From Annulohypoxylon bovei var. microspora (lineage: Eukaryota > Ascomycota > Sordariomycetes > Xylariales > Hypoxylaceae), in the NCBI GenBank assembly GCA_022836615.1, contig MU405306.1:1-64000 (forward strand): a DNA stretch of 64,000 nucleotides. The letters run 5' to 3'. A program made the position numbers and the translations under genes. The number at the start of each line of letters is the position of its first letter. Within the stretch, counting starts at the first letter, position 1. This document shows, in pieces, positions 33,845 to 47,360 of the stretch. The notes below the pieces were generated by a model. The model was not told the origin of the DNA and ran no database searches. It was given only the letters and a program-made list of their open reading frames with translations.

Positions 33845-36800
33845 TTATACGGGGCTCCCGTCCTTCTTCTCCCTCGTACTAACCCGCGTGTCACCAGTAT
33901 GGCTCTTCCCAATGCTCCGCCAACTCTTCAGGCTACTAAAACTAATCGTGTGGTGGAACTTGCGACCACCCTCCTCGCTTCCCTGAGAGAAAGCACCCCT
34001 CACCACAACAGCATCCTCGAGTAATCTAAACTGGCACTTAGTCAACTTCCAGAGCTCCACACCAGCGACGTAGATGATAGTCGCGGCGATAACTAAGCTC
34101 CACTCCCAGCTGATAGCCGTGTGCTTGAAGACGTTAGTGTTGACTACGGGAATGTAGACGACGGGGAACACGCTAGCGGCGCCCAGTACCACGGCCCAAA
34201 AGAGGAACCTGTTTTCGTAAACATCCTTGAACAACGGAAACTTCGAGCTGTCGTCCGGATTGAGGCGGAACATAGACCGGCGGATGTCCTTGAATTCCCA
34301 GGCGCTAATGAGGATCAGCCATGTCAGCTCCGCGAATACGGTAGCCCGCGCGCGAAACACAGGAATGCATGCTGGCGAAAACTCTCGGTTGCAGTCTACG
34401 CCCAGCTGCCCGTCGTTCGCACCGTAGATGATGATGACGAAGGTCATGAGCGACAGCGTGCCCATCAGCGACCCGTAGATGAGCATGTCGATCAGGATCT
34501 GGTTCGTGAACACGCCGCGCTTCCTGTCGTGTGGGGGCTTGCGCATCACGTCGCGCGAGGCCTGCTCGCGGCCGAGGCCGAAGGCGGGGAACGACGAGGT
34601 CAGCATGTTGATCCAGAGGATCTCCAAGGGAGAGATCGGGAAGACGGAGAAGCCCGATTGGTCCTGGAATCCGAGACCGCAGATCAGGAGGATGACTTCT
34701 CCAACGTTGGATGCGAGCAGGTGCAGGATGAACTTCTGGATGTTGTCGAACATGCGCCGGCCTTCGCGGATAGCGGCGACGATGGAATTGAATTTGTCGT
34801 CGGTTAGTACGATTTTCGCCGCTGACTTAGCTACGTCAGACCCAGAGCCCATTGCGATGCCGACATCTGCGCGAGATAACGAGGGGGCATCGTTAACTCC
34901 ATCGCCGGTCATAGCCATGTAAGCGGAGCGGCGGCGAAGAGCTTCAATCATGCGCGTCTTGGTATCTGGGGCACACCGGGCAAGTACAAGCGGTAGCTCA
35001 GGCAAGGCATCAATCTCTGCGTCAGAGAGTTTGTCGAAGTCGCTTGCCTTCTGCACGATTGCATTGGCAACATCATGACCAAGAATACTGAGGTTCCTTG
35101 GAATGATGCCCACCTCTTTAGCAATTGCCTCAGCGGTTGCAGGGTGGTCGCCTGTCAACATGTGTACCTATAATATTAAGGGTTAGTATTAGCCACTCTA
35201 GATCATTTTTGGGTGCAAATGAGACCGTAGATAAATCATCAGCCTTCACGTAGATGATGCCTTGATAGAGAGTAGGAGACGGTGGGGTGTTGACAACCAC
35301 TTACCCTTATACCAGCAGAAGAACATTCCGCGATCGCTGGCGTAGTCTCCTTCCGCGGCGGATCATAAATCCCTGCTAGGCCTAAGAGGGTGAGGTTGCT
35401 TTCAACGCGCTGGCGAAGGGCGTCGTCATCTTCATGATTTTCAGGCGAGGTCTTCTCTTTATACTTTCCTTCCCACGATCGCGAGGCGATTGCAAGTACA
35501 CGCTGACCCTGGCTAGCAAATGTGTCCATCTGTTTCAAAACTTGCTCTTTGTATTCGTCAGTCATAGGTTCCTGAGAACTTCCGATACCAGCAGTAGAGC
35601 AAAGGTCGAGGACTCGTTCGACGGCCCCTTTGGTAAACACCATGCTATGGTCAATGTTTGGACCATTGTATATGACCGACATGCGCTTGATACTGCTGTC
35701 AAAGGGAAATTCGGTAACCTGCTTCCAACCTTCTGTTTCTTTGGCCTTCTTGCCTTTCTGGAAGCGATGGGCAAATACTTGAAGAGCGATTTCTGTCGGC
35801 TCGCCGGTGACTTGCCATTCGAAATGGCTATCTTTAGGCTCTGGCTCATGCCTGACAGTAGCCAGGTTGCAAAGCGCTGCGGAGAGGAGGAAAGCTTCTA
35901 GTTCGGGGTTCATCGTAGCCTCTTTCTCGTTTTCCTTCCTAGGTTTGGAGGGGTTAAGCTTTTCATTAGGTACGTCGAACTTTAGGACTGCAGCGCTACG
36001 TTCCTGATCGAAGTCCCGCTCTTGACTATGGTCATCAGGCTCAGAAAACGTGACTACCCCTTCAGTCGGGTCACTAGGATGTTTCGAGTCTTTTACGGTA
36101 TAGATAGTCTTAGAGGGAATCCAGACTTTTCGAACGATCATAGCCCCTTGAGTCAAGGTACCAGTTTTATCGGAGCAAATATTAGTGACGCCACCAAGCG
36201 CTTCAAGAGCCGACAAGTCTCGAACAACGACGTTGGCCTTTCGCATGACGGTCACAGCAACGACCATGGTGATAGTCAAGACTCTAGATAGGACGTTAGT
36301 ATCGGCAGTTTTTCAGTGTTGCTATGCACCTGTGCGTGCAAGGAGAACTTACGCAACGAGAGACTCGGGAATGATGGCAATACCAGTACTGATAGCATAA
36401 ATAACAACTTCTTTTGGAACATGAAATTCGTTGACAGCAAATACAATGACAGCAAGTAGAAGGGCAGAACCGAAAAGCATGTAAGCTAATTTTGACAGCT
36501 TGATCTGAAGAGGAGTTCCTTCAGTCAACCCAAGAAATTTGCCCACGAAATCGTAGATACGCCTAGCTAAACCAATAATTGGTTGCCGCTTTCCGTACTT
36601 CTTGTAGTTCATAGAGCGACCAGCCTTGTGACGCTTCTTTGTGGTTGAAGCAGCAATCTTACCAACTTCAGTCTGCATGCCAGTAGCAATAACGATGCCT
36701 CGCCCACGACCTTTCCGAATAGTCGTTGTCCCGTAAGCGACATTAATTCGATCACCAATACCGAGCTCTTCGTTTTCTAAGTGCTCGACTATCTTTTCGA

Positions 36801-37440
36801 CGGGAACAGATTCGCCGGTAAGGGATTGCTCGTCAGCAGCGAGATTCATAGCTTCGAAAAGGCGGATATCGGCAGGAACCGTATCGCCCATCTTCAGAAT
36901 GACAACGTCGCCAGGAACAACTTCGGCGCTGTGGGAATATTAGTATCACTTCTTAAACTAATAGGTAAGGCATACTTACTTAGGAACGACTTGAGTCCTA
37001 CCATCTCGGAGTACCATGGCGCTGGGAGCGGAAAGAGCTCGGAGAGCATCCATCTTCTTCTCCGCACCATACTCTTGGTAGAACCCAATTGAAACATTCA
37101 ACACAATGACAGCAAGGAGGACTCCCCCTTCTACCCAATCGTTTACAATGAAGCTCAATGCCATAGCAAAGAATAGAACCTAGCAATCCAAGTCAGCCAT
37201 ATATGACTCCATTTCTTTCTGGTTGGGGCAACATACCAAGATCATAGCATTTACCAACTGCTTGAGAAATATTTTATACCAAGGAATGGCACCACCAACA
37301 TCTAGTTCATTAGGGGGGTAGGTCTCCTGTAAATGCGCGACCTTTGTAGAGGATAGACCTCTTTCCAGATCGGTATCAAGTGCCTTTTCGACATCTTGGG
37401 CACTCAAGAGAAACGGGTGGCGCTCAAATTGACCAGCCAT
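33845..37440 (-). CDS. ENA-type (P2D) Na+/K+-exporting P-type ATPase
   Basis: Five exons (37440-37237, 37179-36980, 36928-36353, 36283-35305, 35167-33845) give 1093 residues, typical of fungal ENA pumps. In order they show an N-terminal cation-ATPase domain, SLTGES in the actuator domain, the IIPESL M4 motif, and ICSDKTGTLT with the phosphorylated Asp at about residue 365. MLTGDHPATA, TGDGVNDAPS and the C-terminal membrane segments follow. ENA pumps export Na+, Li+ and K+ at the plasma membrane and confer salt and alkaline-pH tolerance. The N-terminal phrase HPFLLSAQDVEKALDTD and the large charged insert after the phosphorylation site fit this subfamily better than SERCA or PMR1 pumps. Fungi usually have several paralogues, so no number is given. 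Confidence 0.93.
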
Positions 37441-39585
37441 CGAAGTAGAATTAGAGCTTACACAAGCGTCTTCAGGTTAGAAGCTAGGTCTTCATAGAAT
37501 AAGATATTAAGGGGCAGGTATGAATGCCTATACCATAATTTATCAACACTTAAAGAAACTATCAGTTTAAGCTCGATTGACAGCTAGATGACCTTCTACT
37601 AGATCTCGGGGTTTCCAAAACCACACAAGCTTAGGGGCCATAGATCTCTTTATAATCACATAAGAGGGTAAGAGATTCGGACAATCGAGGGGCGCTACGC
37701 CACCGAGGATACAAATTCTTCTGCATCCCATCATAGGCGCCAAGTGAACTAAGAACACTTATCACCACCATGATGCTCTTTAGTATGCCCGTGAAGATGA
37801 TAAGTCACTTTTGGCGATGTCTAGTCCCGACTTCGAGTAAGCGAGTGTCTGTCATTGGTTAACGTGGGCTTAGAAAATCGGTATAGCACAGGTCCCAAGA
37901 AATACAGACGTCACAACTGGCTATAGATCACAGCATAGAACACGGATGAGGCTCCTAGACAAAAGATAACCGAGGGGTTTCATAGAAAATGCTTGAAAAG
38001 AAGGCTTGGCCCCAAGGACATTGAAGCCTTGGCTTTTCAAAACCAAGGCTTGGCTTGAAGTATAAGATCATTTTGAGAGGCTCAAGGTTGCGTGTTACTT
38101 GTCTGTGACTCGCGATTGAGTCGGATGGTGTGTTTTTGAGTGGAGCTCGTTGTTGAGTGAAAGAAGTTCTGCACGTGCTAAGTGGTTCTATTATGGACAC
38201 GTGACACAAAGGCCCCTCGCCTTATTTCTTGGCCGAAGTTTCTTGGCGGTAGAATCTCGGTTAATCGGCATTATTAGTGGTCTGAGCTTTTTTCGCTCTT
38301 TTCCTTTTTTCTTTTTTTCTTGCCAAAACTCGAGCCACTTTCACCGGAGGAACTTCCCCAATCCCCAATCTTTTTTCTGCGATCAATAGGTCATCACATC
38401 ATGTCTTGCGCATAATGATCAACACAAGCCGACAAGTAAAAGTTCGTCTTTTCATCAAGGTGGATCACATATCCCCATCCCTCCTCCACCTAGACACTCA
38501 CCCGCCCGCCTATCATGTTTTCCGCCATGAGCCTCAGCTGCACGTATACGATACAGTATCTAACGTTGTTCGGAATGTCAAGAACAATCCTACGCAATTT
38601 CATAATTCAAAAGGCGCTCGATCTATTAGACTTGTGCAGCTGTGGTACTTGAAATGCTTCTCTTTTTGTGTGTAAGCACATGCAGTTCAAGTTGGTTGGT
38701 TGGTTGGCTGGCTGGAACAAGTCAATCCAATATGTCCGACATGGTGAACGTCATCTTAAAAAGCTGACAAATGGGAGAATGGCTTCGTCAGTCAATACAA
38801 CAACGTTTAAGCTTGCCGAAATCAAGAGCAGACCAGTGTTTGTTTCGGCCCGTCGTCTGTCTCGTTCCTATGTTGAGTTGAGCAACCCATAGCAACTTGT
38901 AGACGGATGGATGGATGGGTAGGTGGATGAAAGCAAGTAAAACTGCTAGGTGGCCGGTTTGGTTTTATTATTAATACACGACGGATGTGCCGTACAAGTG
39001 TATCCTAGCTGGCCTAGGTATGGCCTGATGGAATGTTGGGTAAATTCTACTTACTATGGTATTGACTGGTATTATTGATGGACTGGTATGGACGACCAGA
39101 TCTGGTTACAGCTTCGCAACCATCCTGCAGTTTCCCCTCATTGGATCGGATGCAAGTGTTCCCTAGCTCCAGATATTTTCCCCTTACTCCCCTGCTCCCT
39201 GACTGTGGCAGTTGCTATGGGATGTGTTATGTTTGTGTTCCGGTTGCGTAAGGATCTGGAAGCAAATGTGGAAGCTTCATCCTCAAATAGTTTTCCCGGT
39301 GCCGTCGCAACTTCTGATTCGTTCGTGCTACTGAACTGTGAGATGGATCAAGAAGCTTGATCGACCTCACCTCGCTTTTTTCCCAGTTTCTATCCTTTTT
39401 TTCCTTTCTTTCATGTCAGCTTCTAGCAGCATCTTAAGCATCTTACTATACCCAACAACCAATTTATATCACAACATTGGATTGCCACGCTTTCTAATTC
39501 GCATATTCCGTTAACGCCGGACCTCTACACAAGTCACCATACACACTGTGCGCAACCTTTAGCCAGCTCTTCTGACGTCATCAAT
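37441..39585. other. Long divergent intergenic region
   Basis: About 2.1 kb lies between the ENA ATPase (minus) and the AT-hook gene (plus). There are GGTTGGTTGGCTGGCTGG and GATGGATGGATGG microsatellites (about 38691-38716 and 38903-38916) and pyrimidine-rich tracts (about 38290-38330 and 39365-39410) typical of fungal promoters. Short ORFs are not supported. Confidence 0.55.
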
Positions 39586-40539
39586 ATGGCCGATAACAAC
39601 ATCAACGGCATCGAGAAAGGTATTATTTCTTTTAATTCTATGTTCTAAATATCATGAAGTTATATGCGACTTTCATCCGAATTCAATTGAGTTATTATAG
39701 GACTTCGCGCGCTTTCCGCGCTGGTGCGACCAGATCGCGACTTTGAAATGGCACAGTGCGCTAACGTTACAAAACCAGGCGCAAATGGTGATGCGACCGT
39801 TTCCGAATCGCAATCCAGCAGTGCACCGGCTACTACTAAAGGCTCCGTGAATGTAGAAGAAGATTCTACAAAGCCGTCAATTGCGACAGAGACTGCGACT
39901 GACACTTCGGCCATTGCGCCTAGCTCCGAGCCCGCGGCGCAAAACGATGCTACCGGTACCACTACTATTTCGAAGGAGGAGTTGGCCGAGAAGCTTGACG
40001 AAGCTAAGAAGCCAGCTTCGCAACTAGAAAAGCCAGCCAATCCTGCGCCTACCCGGCCTATTACTGCGGACGCTGAGACAGCCGAAGCGCCATCGCTTAC
40101 TAATGGTGAAACGAAGGAGCCCCCGAAGCCGGTCACCGTTGAAGAAATTCGCGATCAGGATATGCCGGACGCTGTCCCATCTCAACCTACTGAGATGACC
40201 GGCGCTCTCCCTGTTGATGAACCGGCGAAGGACGCACCGAAAGTTAACGATGTGCCAAAAGCTGATACTGTTCTAGCTACTTCTGAGGCTGATGAGCCGG
40301 AGGTTAGCACCGGAGATAAGCGTAAACTTAGTGAGGCTGAGATATCCAATGACGACGATGCCGCCGAGAAACCTTCGGAAGATGAGCCGATTGAGAAGAA
40401 GAAAAAGACCAATGGAGCTACCACTAATGGCGCCCCTAGGAAGGTTGGCCGGCCAAAGAAGGACAAGACAGAGAAGAAAGCAGCTCCGCTCGTAGGCCGA
40501 ACTGCAAGAAAAACCCGAAGTCAGGGAGCAGCCGAGTGA
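39586..40539 (+). CDS. Acidic AT-hook protein
   Basis: Two exons (39586-39619 and 39701-40539) give 290 residues. The start is inferred from the short first exon, MADNNINGIEK, whose GT donor and downstream TATAG acceptor keep the frame. Most of the protein is disordered and rich in Ala, Glu, Thr, Pro and Ser. Near the C-terminus a nuclear-localisation-like EKKKKT is followed by an AT-hook core, RKVGRPKKDK (about residues 261-270), and a basic tail with ARKTRSQG. AT-hook proteins bind the minor groove of AT-rich DNA, which fits a chromatin role. No enzymatic domain is present. Confidence 0.7.
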
Positions 40540-43500
40540 ATGAGTTGTGGTGACACGTTAAGGACAAAATCGGTTCGTCATTCTCTCTTTCCCATACATT
40601 GATTCGGGATATTTTTTGTTGGTCCATCAATTCGGATATTGGGCGGGCGCTGTGTGGGAGTCATGGCCTCCCTGGTCTTAAAAGGCGGAGCTCTTTACGT
40701 TCATGATTTTCTGTATATATTCAAACCCCACGGATTAAAGAAAACTGTTGGATCCGGGTTCTTTCTGCTACCTTTGGAGTTGTATTTTCAATTTAGCGAA
40801 CGCCGCGGCCGTTCTGCTTGTTGCTGGTGATGTGGTTGGCACGATCAATATGCCATTGCGTGGTTGACCGAAGATAAGGTATGGTAGCATACTGAAGTTA
40901 CCAATATCGAACGTCTGGAAGATAGAAATAAACCGATAAAATAATTTCATTGATGTTCGTTAGCGTTGTGAAAGTGAATAGCACAAAATCATGAAGTATG
41001 GATGGTGATGTCTCGACGCGGAATAACCTACACTAATACCCCTTCCCCAGCGTGACAACTTACCTAAGGAAGTAAACGAAGCGGAATTATTTTCTCTTCT
41101 CGAAGCGAGCCTCCTTGTACTAGAGGTCAGAAATCAGACTGAAATGTACCTCCAGGTGCTTAATGTCTATAGAGGCACTGCTCAATAGTTGGTCATCACC
41201 CAAAAATACCAGATGGATAGGTAACGAATAACAGTTTCGAGTTTCTACCTTTTTGCGATGGAGTCATTTATTACTAGGTAGAGTCAAGCTAGAAGATTAG
41301 GTGTTTGACTTCTAGTAACTACCTAGGCACGCACGGAACTAACAGAATACGCGTAAGCTTACCTAGGAGACGGAGGCAGCTATGAAACCAACTGGCTTTC
41401 CATTCCACGTACATGTTCTAAGAAGTTAAAGCCACATCTTTAGGTAGCGTGGCTCATCGCGACTCTTTATAGATCGTGTGATACCCTAGTATTTATGGAC
41501 GATTCGTTTAACGTCTTGATAGTAGGTACGCATGCTGTCTAATTTGGATAAAAATGGCCTCAAAGAGTCATTCACATAGACTAGGTAGAAAATGGTATGA
41601 GCTAGTTCTGGGATGAGGGCGTGACGATCTCCTGCACTTTGCTACCTATAGCGCGCGTAGTTTTTTCGATGCTTGGTATAGAGCGGACCGATCATGATGG
41701 CCTTCCTTAGATGGCTAGACATGGTCGACCGAACCTGAGGATGATCTAAGGGACTGTTAATCGTAGCACTGATGTAGTTCATATATAATCACGAATATGT
41801 TCTATGACTGATAAAGTTTTCTGAGCGGCGCGGAGAGCCATTCTTCTGGGGAACCATATGGTGCTTACTTAGGATATCGGCGTATGTAACGGGAAGCAAT
41901 AGCGAAGCCGACGCGCCACGCACCGCGATAATACATGTGTGGTTAAAACGACCGTGCCAGCTCCGGGCTATAGCGGCTCCAGAGGATTACTTCGTGTTAG
42001 TATGTAAATAGGTACGTCCCGTCACGCGGAAACGTGCGCATGAGGTTAAGTTGGAAACGGCAGGCGTTGAGATATCGTATAGACGAATATCGGGTATTTA
42101 TGTAGACCTTCAATCATCAATACACCATTCTCGTCCCGAATGGTTAAACTACGGCACGGCACCTCCGTGACGGCGTTGGTCAGATGAAACATAGCGGCAC
42201 CAAGCTTACCCATCAGCTTATAAGTCTTATTCGAGAAGGCCGTTTAAAAAGACACTGAGGCAGCCGGTCACGATATCGGGACTATTAACCAACCGCTGCA
42301 TGCAACTGTAAAAGGCGATATCCCTGACGTTTCATTGGTTGTTGTTTGCGGCCCTTAAAAGTTCGAGATTTACGAACCGCCAAGGATGAGGTTCTTTGAA
42401 TTTCCAAGCCCCCGTTCCCGATACCCTGGTTCAGGATCGGCGGACCCTTAGTACGTTACAGAAACTAGTCCTTCATGTTGGTGTTTTCTAGAAACTTTGA
42501 GTACCTTATTATATGTGAAATTGGGTTGGGTTAAGCTGTTGGTCGTCGTAGATGTATGTGTCTCTATACCAAACTAGAAAATTTGATGGTACTTTGGATG
42601 ATTTACATACGCAGCCACATGATGTTGAATAATGACTTTGCTCGCAAGAAGCACAATGTCTTGCATTAAGAGGTATCGAGTGGAAAAGCTCGTATTCTGG
42701 AATGACCCCGCCAACTCACCACTAGCATCCATTAAGCTACGCGGCAGTGTTGCCCCTAGCTGGTTCTTAACGATAGGCTGGTCAAAAATAGAACTCTTGG
42801 TGGGAATTGAGTCGCCTAGCCATTCTATTGGATACAACACCTGGTCTCGACTCCCTTAAGCTTGGATTTCTCCAAGGGATAAAAACGGACCTATGCAAGA
42901 TACAGCAAATACCTAGTATATGAATTTAGGCTTGTTTATATGTACCTGGCACCAGAATTATCATTGTTGAATAGGAAGACTGAGAAGGGTCTTGCATGCC
43001 AATGATAAGCCTAGAATCAACAGGAAATACTCTATATATAAAGCTATAGGTAATGTTATATATAACACTATATACCATACACGTGGTCATATACTATATT
43101 CGTGCCGATCGTGTGATAGTCCTAATAGTTTTAATAGGCTATTGAATTCACTTTAATGATAATATGTGAATCCTGACCATATTATATTTATCTAAATACA
43201 GTGAGTAAGTATTGAACAATTAAATAATGATAATTTATCAAGGAAGGGATCTATTTAATAGGTAGGTATGGAAATAGCATAGAAAACAACCAAGACTTTT
43301 ACCTCGAAAACCTCCCCGATAAGCTTTACACTTCATTTAGAGAATAAATTCAACCACCAAATTATACTTAGATACATATCTTTAAGTCTCCCTAAAATTT
43401 TCGTACAGTAACTTGAAAGCCCGAGCCGGTTAGTGCATCTCGACGTGTCCCGGACGGCGAATGCGACCTTTCGTCATTCTCTCTGCGTCCCCTGGACCTA

Positions 43501-44255
43501 GAAGAGATCCCAACAGAAGTCGTCTGTCTTTTCTGATTTTTCTAAAAATTTCTCATTAACACATAACACAACACTCGCTTCTTTGCTCTTCCACCTTATA
43601 CGTGGGGATACTTTCTTTTCTATCTACACATAGATATGCACTATTCACGTGCATAAGTTACAGAATAAGCTGTACCTAGTAGTGTTTTTCATTGTCGTAA
43701 AGCACCTATCACGCCTATCTAATCTAATAGGTGCAATCTGATCACTCCCTCCCGAGGTCCTCCCCTACCTGGAGCACGCACACCAGTACCGTCGATTCTC
43801 TCTCTCGCCAGCCAACCTACCTACCTACCTACGTAATACAGTATTCATTATCCCTTCGATCGTGTGACCTATTCAAGAATCGGCTTAGAATCGCGGTCGC
43901 GTCGCTCGTTTGCGCCCGCTTTGTGTGCTTTCCACTTTCGCTATATTGCAATTATAACGGTTGCCTTTGTTAGAGGACAAGAGCTTGCTCTTTTACCCGG
44001 AAGGAGTACTTTGCAAAACCACAACCAAACCCGAGTACGATTTACTGCGCTTCCTTCGTAACTAAGTCCCACGATATCAACGTAACAAGAGCATATCTTG
44101 GTACTAGTATATTACATCAACATACCGAATGCTACCTATGCGGTCTTGAATACGCTCGAACGATTGATAACTGTGGATGCCACTTAAAGGCTAGGAGGTA
44201 ATTATTGCTTGGGAACCACTTCATCCACTGACCCTATACGGGTCTTTACGATAGG
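40540..44255. other. Long gene-poor interval
   Basis: About 3.7 kb holds no gene I can support. It has ordinary base composition, so it is not RIP debris. Short ORFs, the longest about 88 codons near 42574-42840 on the minus strand, lack recognisable motifs. The right part (43400-44255), with pyrimidine tracts and TACC repeats at about 43806-43832, is presumably the promoter and 5' UTR of the channel gene. Confidence 0.5.
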
Positions 44256-47200
44256 ATGGATGTCTGGGGTCATATACGCCACGCAACATCTAGGCGAGAT
44301 CTAAATGCGGCCGAAGAGTTATTGCAGTTGCTACGAAACCCCTTTAAACAAACGGTAAAGAGACTTCCCGATCTGCCTCGATTGTAGAGTATAGTAGCTG
44401 ATTCTTGATTCCATTCTAGCTTACAGATGGTGCTATATGGTCTGCTTTGGGCACGTCGATAGGATTCACAGTCTTCATAGCTATCGCTTTCTCGTTCCTC
44501 CGACCATATAATTCCGTCGTCTACGCACCGAAACTTAAACATGCCGACGAAGAACATGCGCCGCCTCCGATTGGCAAGGGGTATCTTGCGTGGATCCCGC
44601 CCTTATGGAGGACGACCGAGAAAGACATGATCGCTCACGCAGGCATGGACGCCGCCATATTTATGAGGTTCACTGTCATGTGTCGCAACATCTTCCTCAC
44701 GCTTGGCGTCGTCGGATGTAGCATTCTCCTGCCTGTATACTACACGCTCAACAGCGACAAGACAGGCAACCAGAAATGGTTCATGAGATTGACACCTTCT
44801 AATGTCAACGACCAGCCTATTTGGGCGTTGGTAGTGACGGCCTACCTGTTCAACTTTATCATCATCGGATTTATATGGTGGAACTATAGGAAAGTTTTAC
44901 AGCTTAGACTGCTGTACTTTAAAACTAAAGAGTACCAGCAAAGTTTATCTGCACGTACCTTGATGGTAAGTCTTCTCTTTATTTATAATCATTACGGTTT
45001 AGTTGACTAGCCTACAGTTGAACGACATTCCGAAGAAGTATTCTAATGATGAAGGCATCGCGAGAATCATCGACGATGTCATCCCCCACGCCTCCTTTGC
45101 TAGGACTGCCGCTGCTCGTAACGTTAGGGACTTGCCCAACTTGATCCAGCAGCACGATCATACCGTTCGGAAGCTTGAGAAGGTACTGGCCAAGTATCTC
45201 AAGGATCCTCAAAACCTGCCGGCTGGCCGACCAATGTGCAGGCCTTCCAAGAAGGACCCCTCGTTTACCACTTATCCTAAGGGACAGAAAGTCGACGCTA
45301 TCGAATATCTGACCCAACGAATTAGAGAGCTCGAAGTCGAAGTCAAAGAGGCGCGAGCGAACATCGATAAGCGCAATACTTTATCATACGGCTTTGCTAG
45401 CTATGATGACATCTCCGAAGCTCATAGCATCGCGTACGCCATGCGCAAAAAGAAGCCCCAAGGGGCTACAGTTGTATTGGCCCCGAGACCAAATGACATT
45501 ATCTGGGATAATATGCCTCTCACCCCAGCGAATCGAAGCTGGAGAAGGATCATTATCAATCTTTGGATTATTATGCTAACACTAATCTGGGTTGCGCCTA
45601 GTGCGATGATTGCTATTTTCTTGGTCAACTTGAGTAATCTAGGGTTGGTTTGGCCGGCCTTCCAAGCCCAGTTATCCGGAAATACTGGTTTCTGGTCCAT
45701 TGTGCAAGGTGTGGCATCTCCGGCTGTCCTATCTCTTGTCTACCTGGTACTCCCCACCATCTTCCGTCGGCTTTCCATTAGAGCTGGTGACCGTACGAAG
45801 ACGGGGCGTGAGCGCCATGTCGTCGCCAAACTCTACGCCTTCTTCGTCTTCAACAATCTTATCGTCTTCTGCCTTTTCAGCACCCTTTGGAATTTGATTT
45901 CTTCGGTTGCCAACGACCCGCAGAAGGCTTGGGACACGTTGTCGAGCTTCGGTGTGACCTTATTCATCTCGCTTTGCGACATCTCGTCTTTCTGGGTTAC
46001 TTGGTTGTTGCAAAGGAACTTGGGTGCCGCTATCGACTTGGCCCAATTGTGGACTCTTATCTACAGCTTCTTCATGCGCAAGTTTTCAAGTCCTACGCCT
46101 AGAGAGATGATCGAACTTACAGCACCCCCATCCTTCGATTATGCCAGTTACTATAATTACTTCTTGTTTTACTCTACCGTGGCCTTGTGCTTCGCTGGTC
46201 TCCAGCCTCTCGTTCTTCCGGCTGCGGCGTTATACTTTTCCATCGATGTGTGGTTAAAGAAGTATCTGTTGCTATACATCTTTGTTACGAAAACGGAGTC
46301 CGGCGGGATGTTTTGGCGGGTGCTAGTCAACCGCTTCATTTTTGGCACCATTCTCTCAAACCTGGTGGTCTTCCTGACAGCTTGGGTTCACGGGGATGGG
46401 ATTCATACAATGGCCTTCGCGTCTGTTCCCTTACCGTTTGTCATGGTTATCTTCAAGGTCTACTGCTCTCGAACTTTTGATCACAAGATCCACTTCTATT
46501 CGACTCGCAACATCCAGAAGCATCCAGAAGGGGCAATGTCGAAGGACCCGTTGCGGTCGGTTGGTCTTGCTCATCGGTTCGGTCACCCGGCTCTTTACAA
46601 GCCTCTCATCACGCCGATGGTGCACGCGAAAGCCCAGAATATTCTGGCTTCTATATACAAGGGACGTCTGTCAGATGGTCGCGAAGCCTACTCCGGAGAT
46701 ACGATGTCCACGTCTGGCTATTCCGATGCCTATGTCATGAACCCGATGCACGCCGGCAAGCCTGGAAAGGTTGCGAACCTGCCAGGATTCGAAATTGTTC
46801 CGGAATCGAGACTTGACTTCGAATATTACAAGACACGTGCCGAATTTGCATCTGAACACGGCGGCGGCGATATTTTTGGTCGCTCGAATGATATCATGCG
46901 CCCAGGTACTCCCGGCAGTAGCATGTGGAACGGTAGCGAACCGAATTCTAGGTCTGCAAGTCCTACAATTCCGAATATCCCTAGAATGGATAGCCCGAGT
47001 AGAGTGCTCTCACCTGGCTCAGATATTGGCATGACTTACCCTACTGGATATACACAACCACTAGGCAGCCCTTATGTTATTGAGACAGGGCCTGGCCGCT
47101 CGCGGAGCCCATTATACTCGCAAGGAAATGATAGTGCATCCAACTTGGTGGGAAATGCAGCAGCGATGCCGATAGCTGCGCCTATATCTACTAGAGAGCG

Positions 47201-47360
47201 TAGCGTGGAGCGTCCGGTAAGGGCGCCAGGAGGTGTAGGAATGTTAGGAGGCGGTCCACGGGGATACGGCGGCTTACCGCAAGAAGAGGACTTCGGCCCC
47301 GAACACGATCCCATGCAATATAACTACTTCCGGGAAGCACGGACTCCGCGTAGATACTAG
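44256..47360 (+). CDS. CSC1/OSCA-like calcium-permeable stress-gated cation channel
   Basis: Three exons (44256-44354, 44420-44965, 45003-47360) give 1000 residues. The domain order is that of the DUF221 family. An N-terminal hydrophobic segment (about 40-58) leads into a cytosolic loop with a PP-rich stretch, and two further membrane segments follow. Then comes a long PHM7-type cytosolic domain (about 215-370) and the multi-spanning pore region (about 390-700). The C-terminal tail of about 260 residues is disordered, with many SPS and PGS motifs. Yeast Csc1 and plant OSCA proteins are osmotically or mechanically gated cation channels. The second intron is only 37 bases by this model, so that junction is worth checking, although both flanking frames match. 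Confidence 0.88.

Noticed and set aside
34121..34922. Plus-strand ORFs of 228 and 147 codons
   Set aside because: They lie antisense to the conserved C-terminal half of the ENA ATPase and show no family motif.
42574..42840. 88-codon minus-strand ORF in the gene-poor interval
   Set aside because: The length is near random expectation. There is no recognisable motif, and an overlapping plus-strand ORF of similar length exists.
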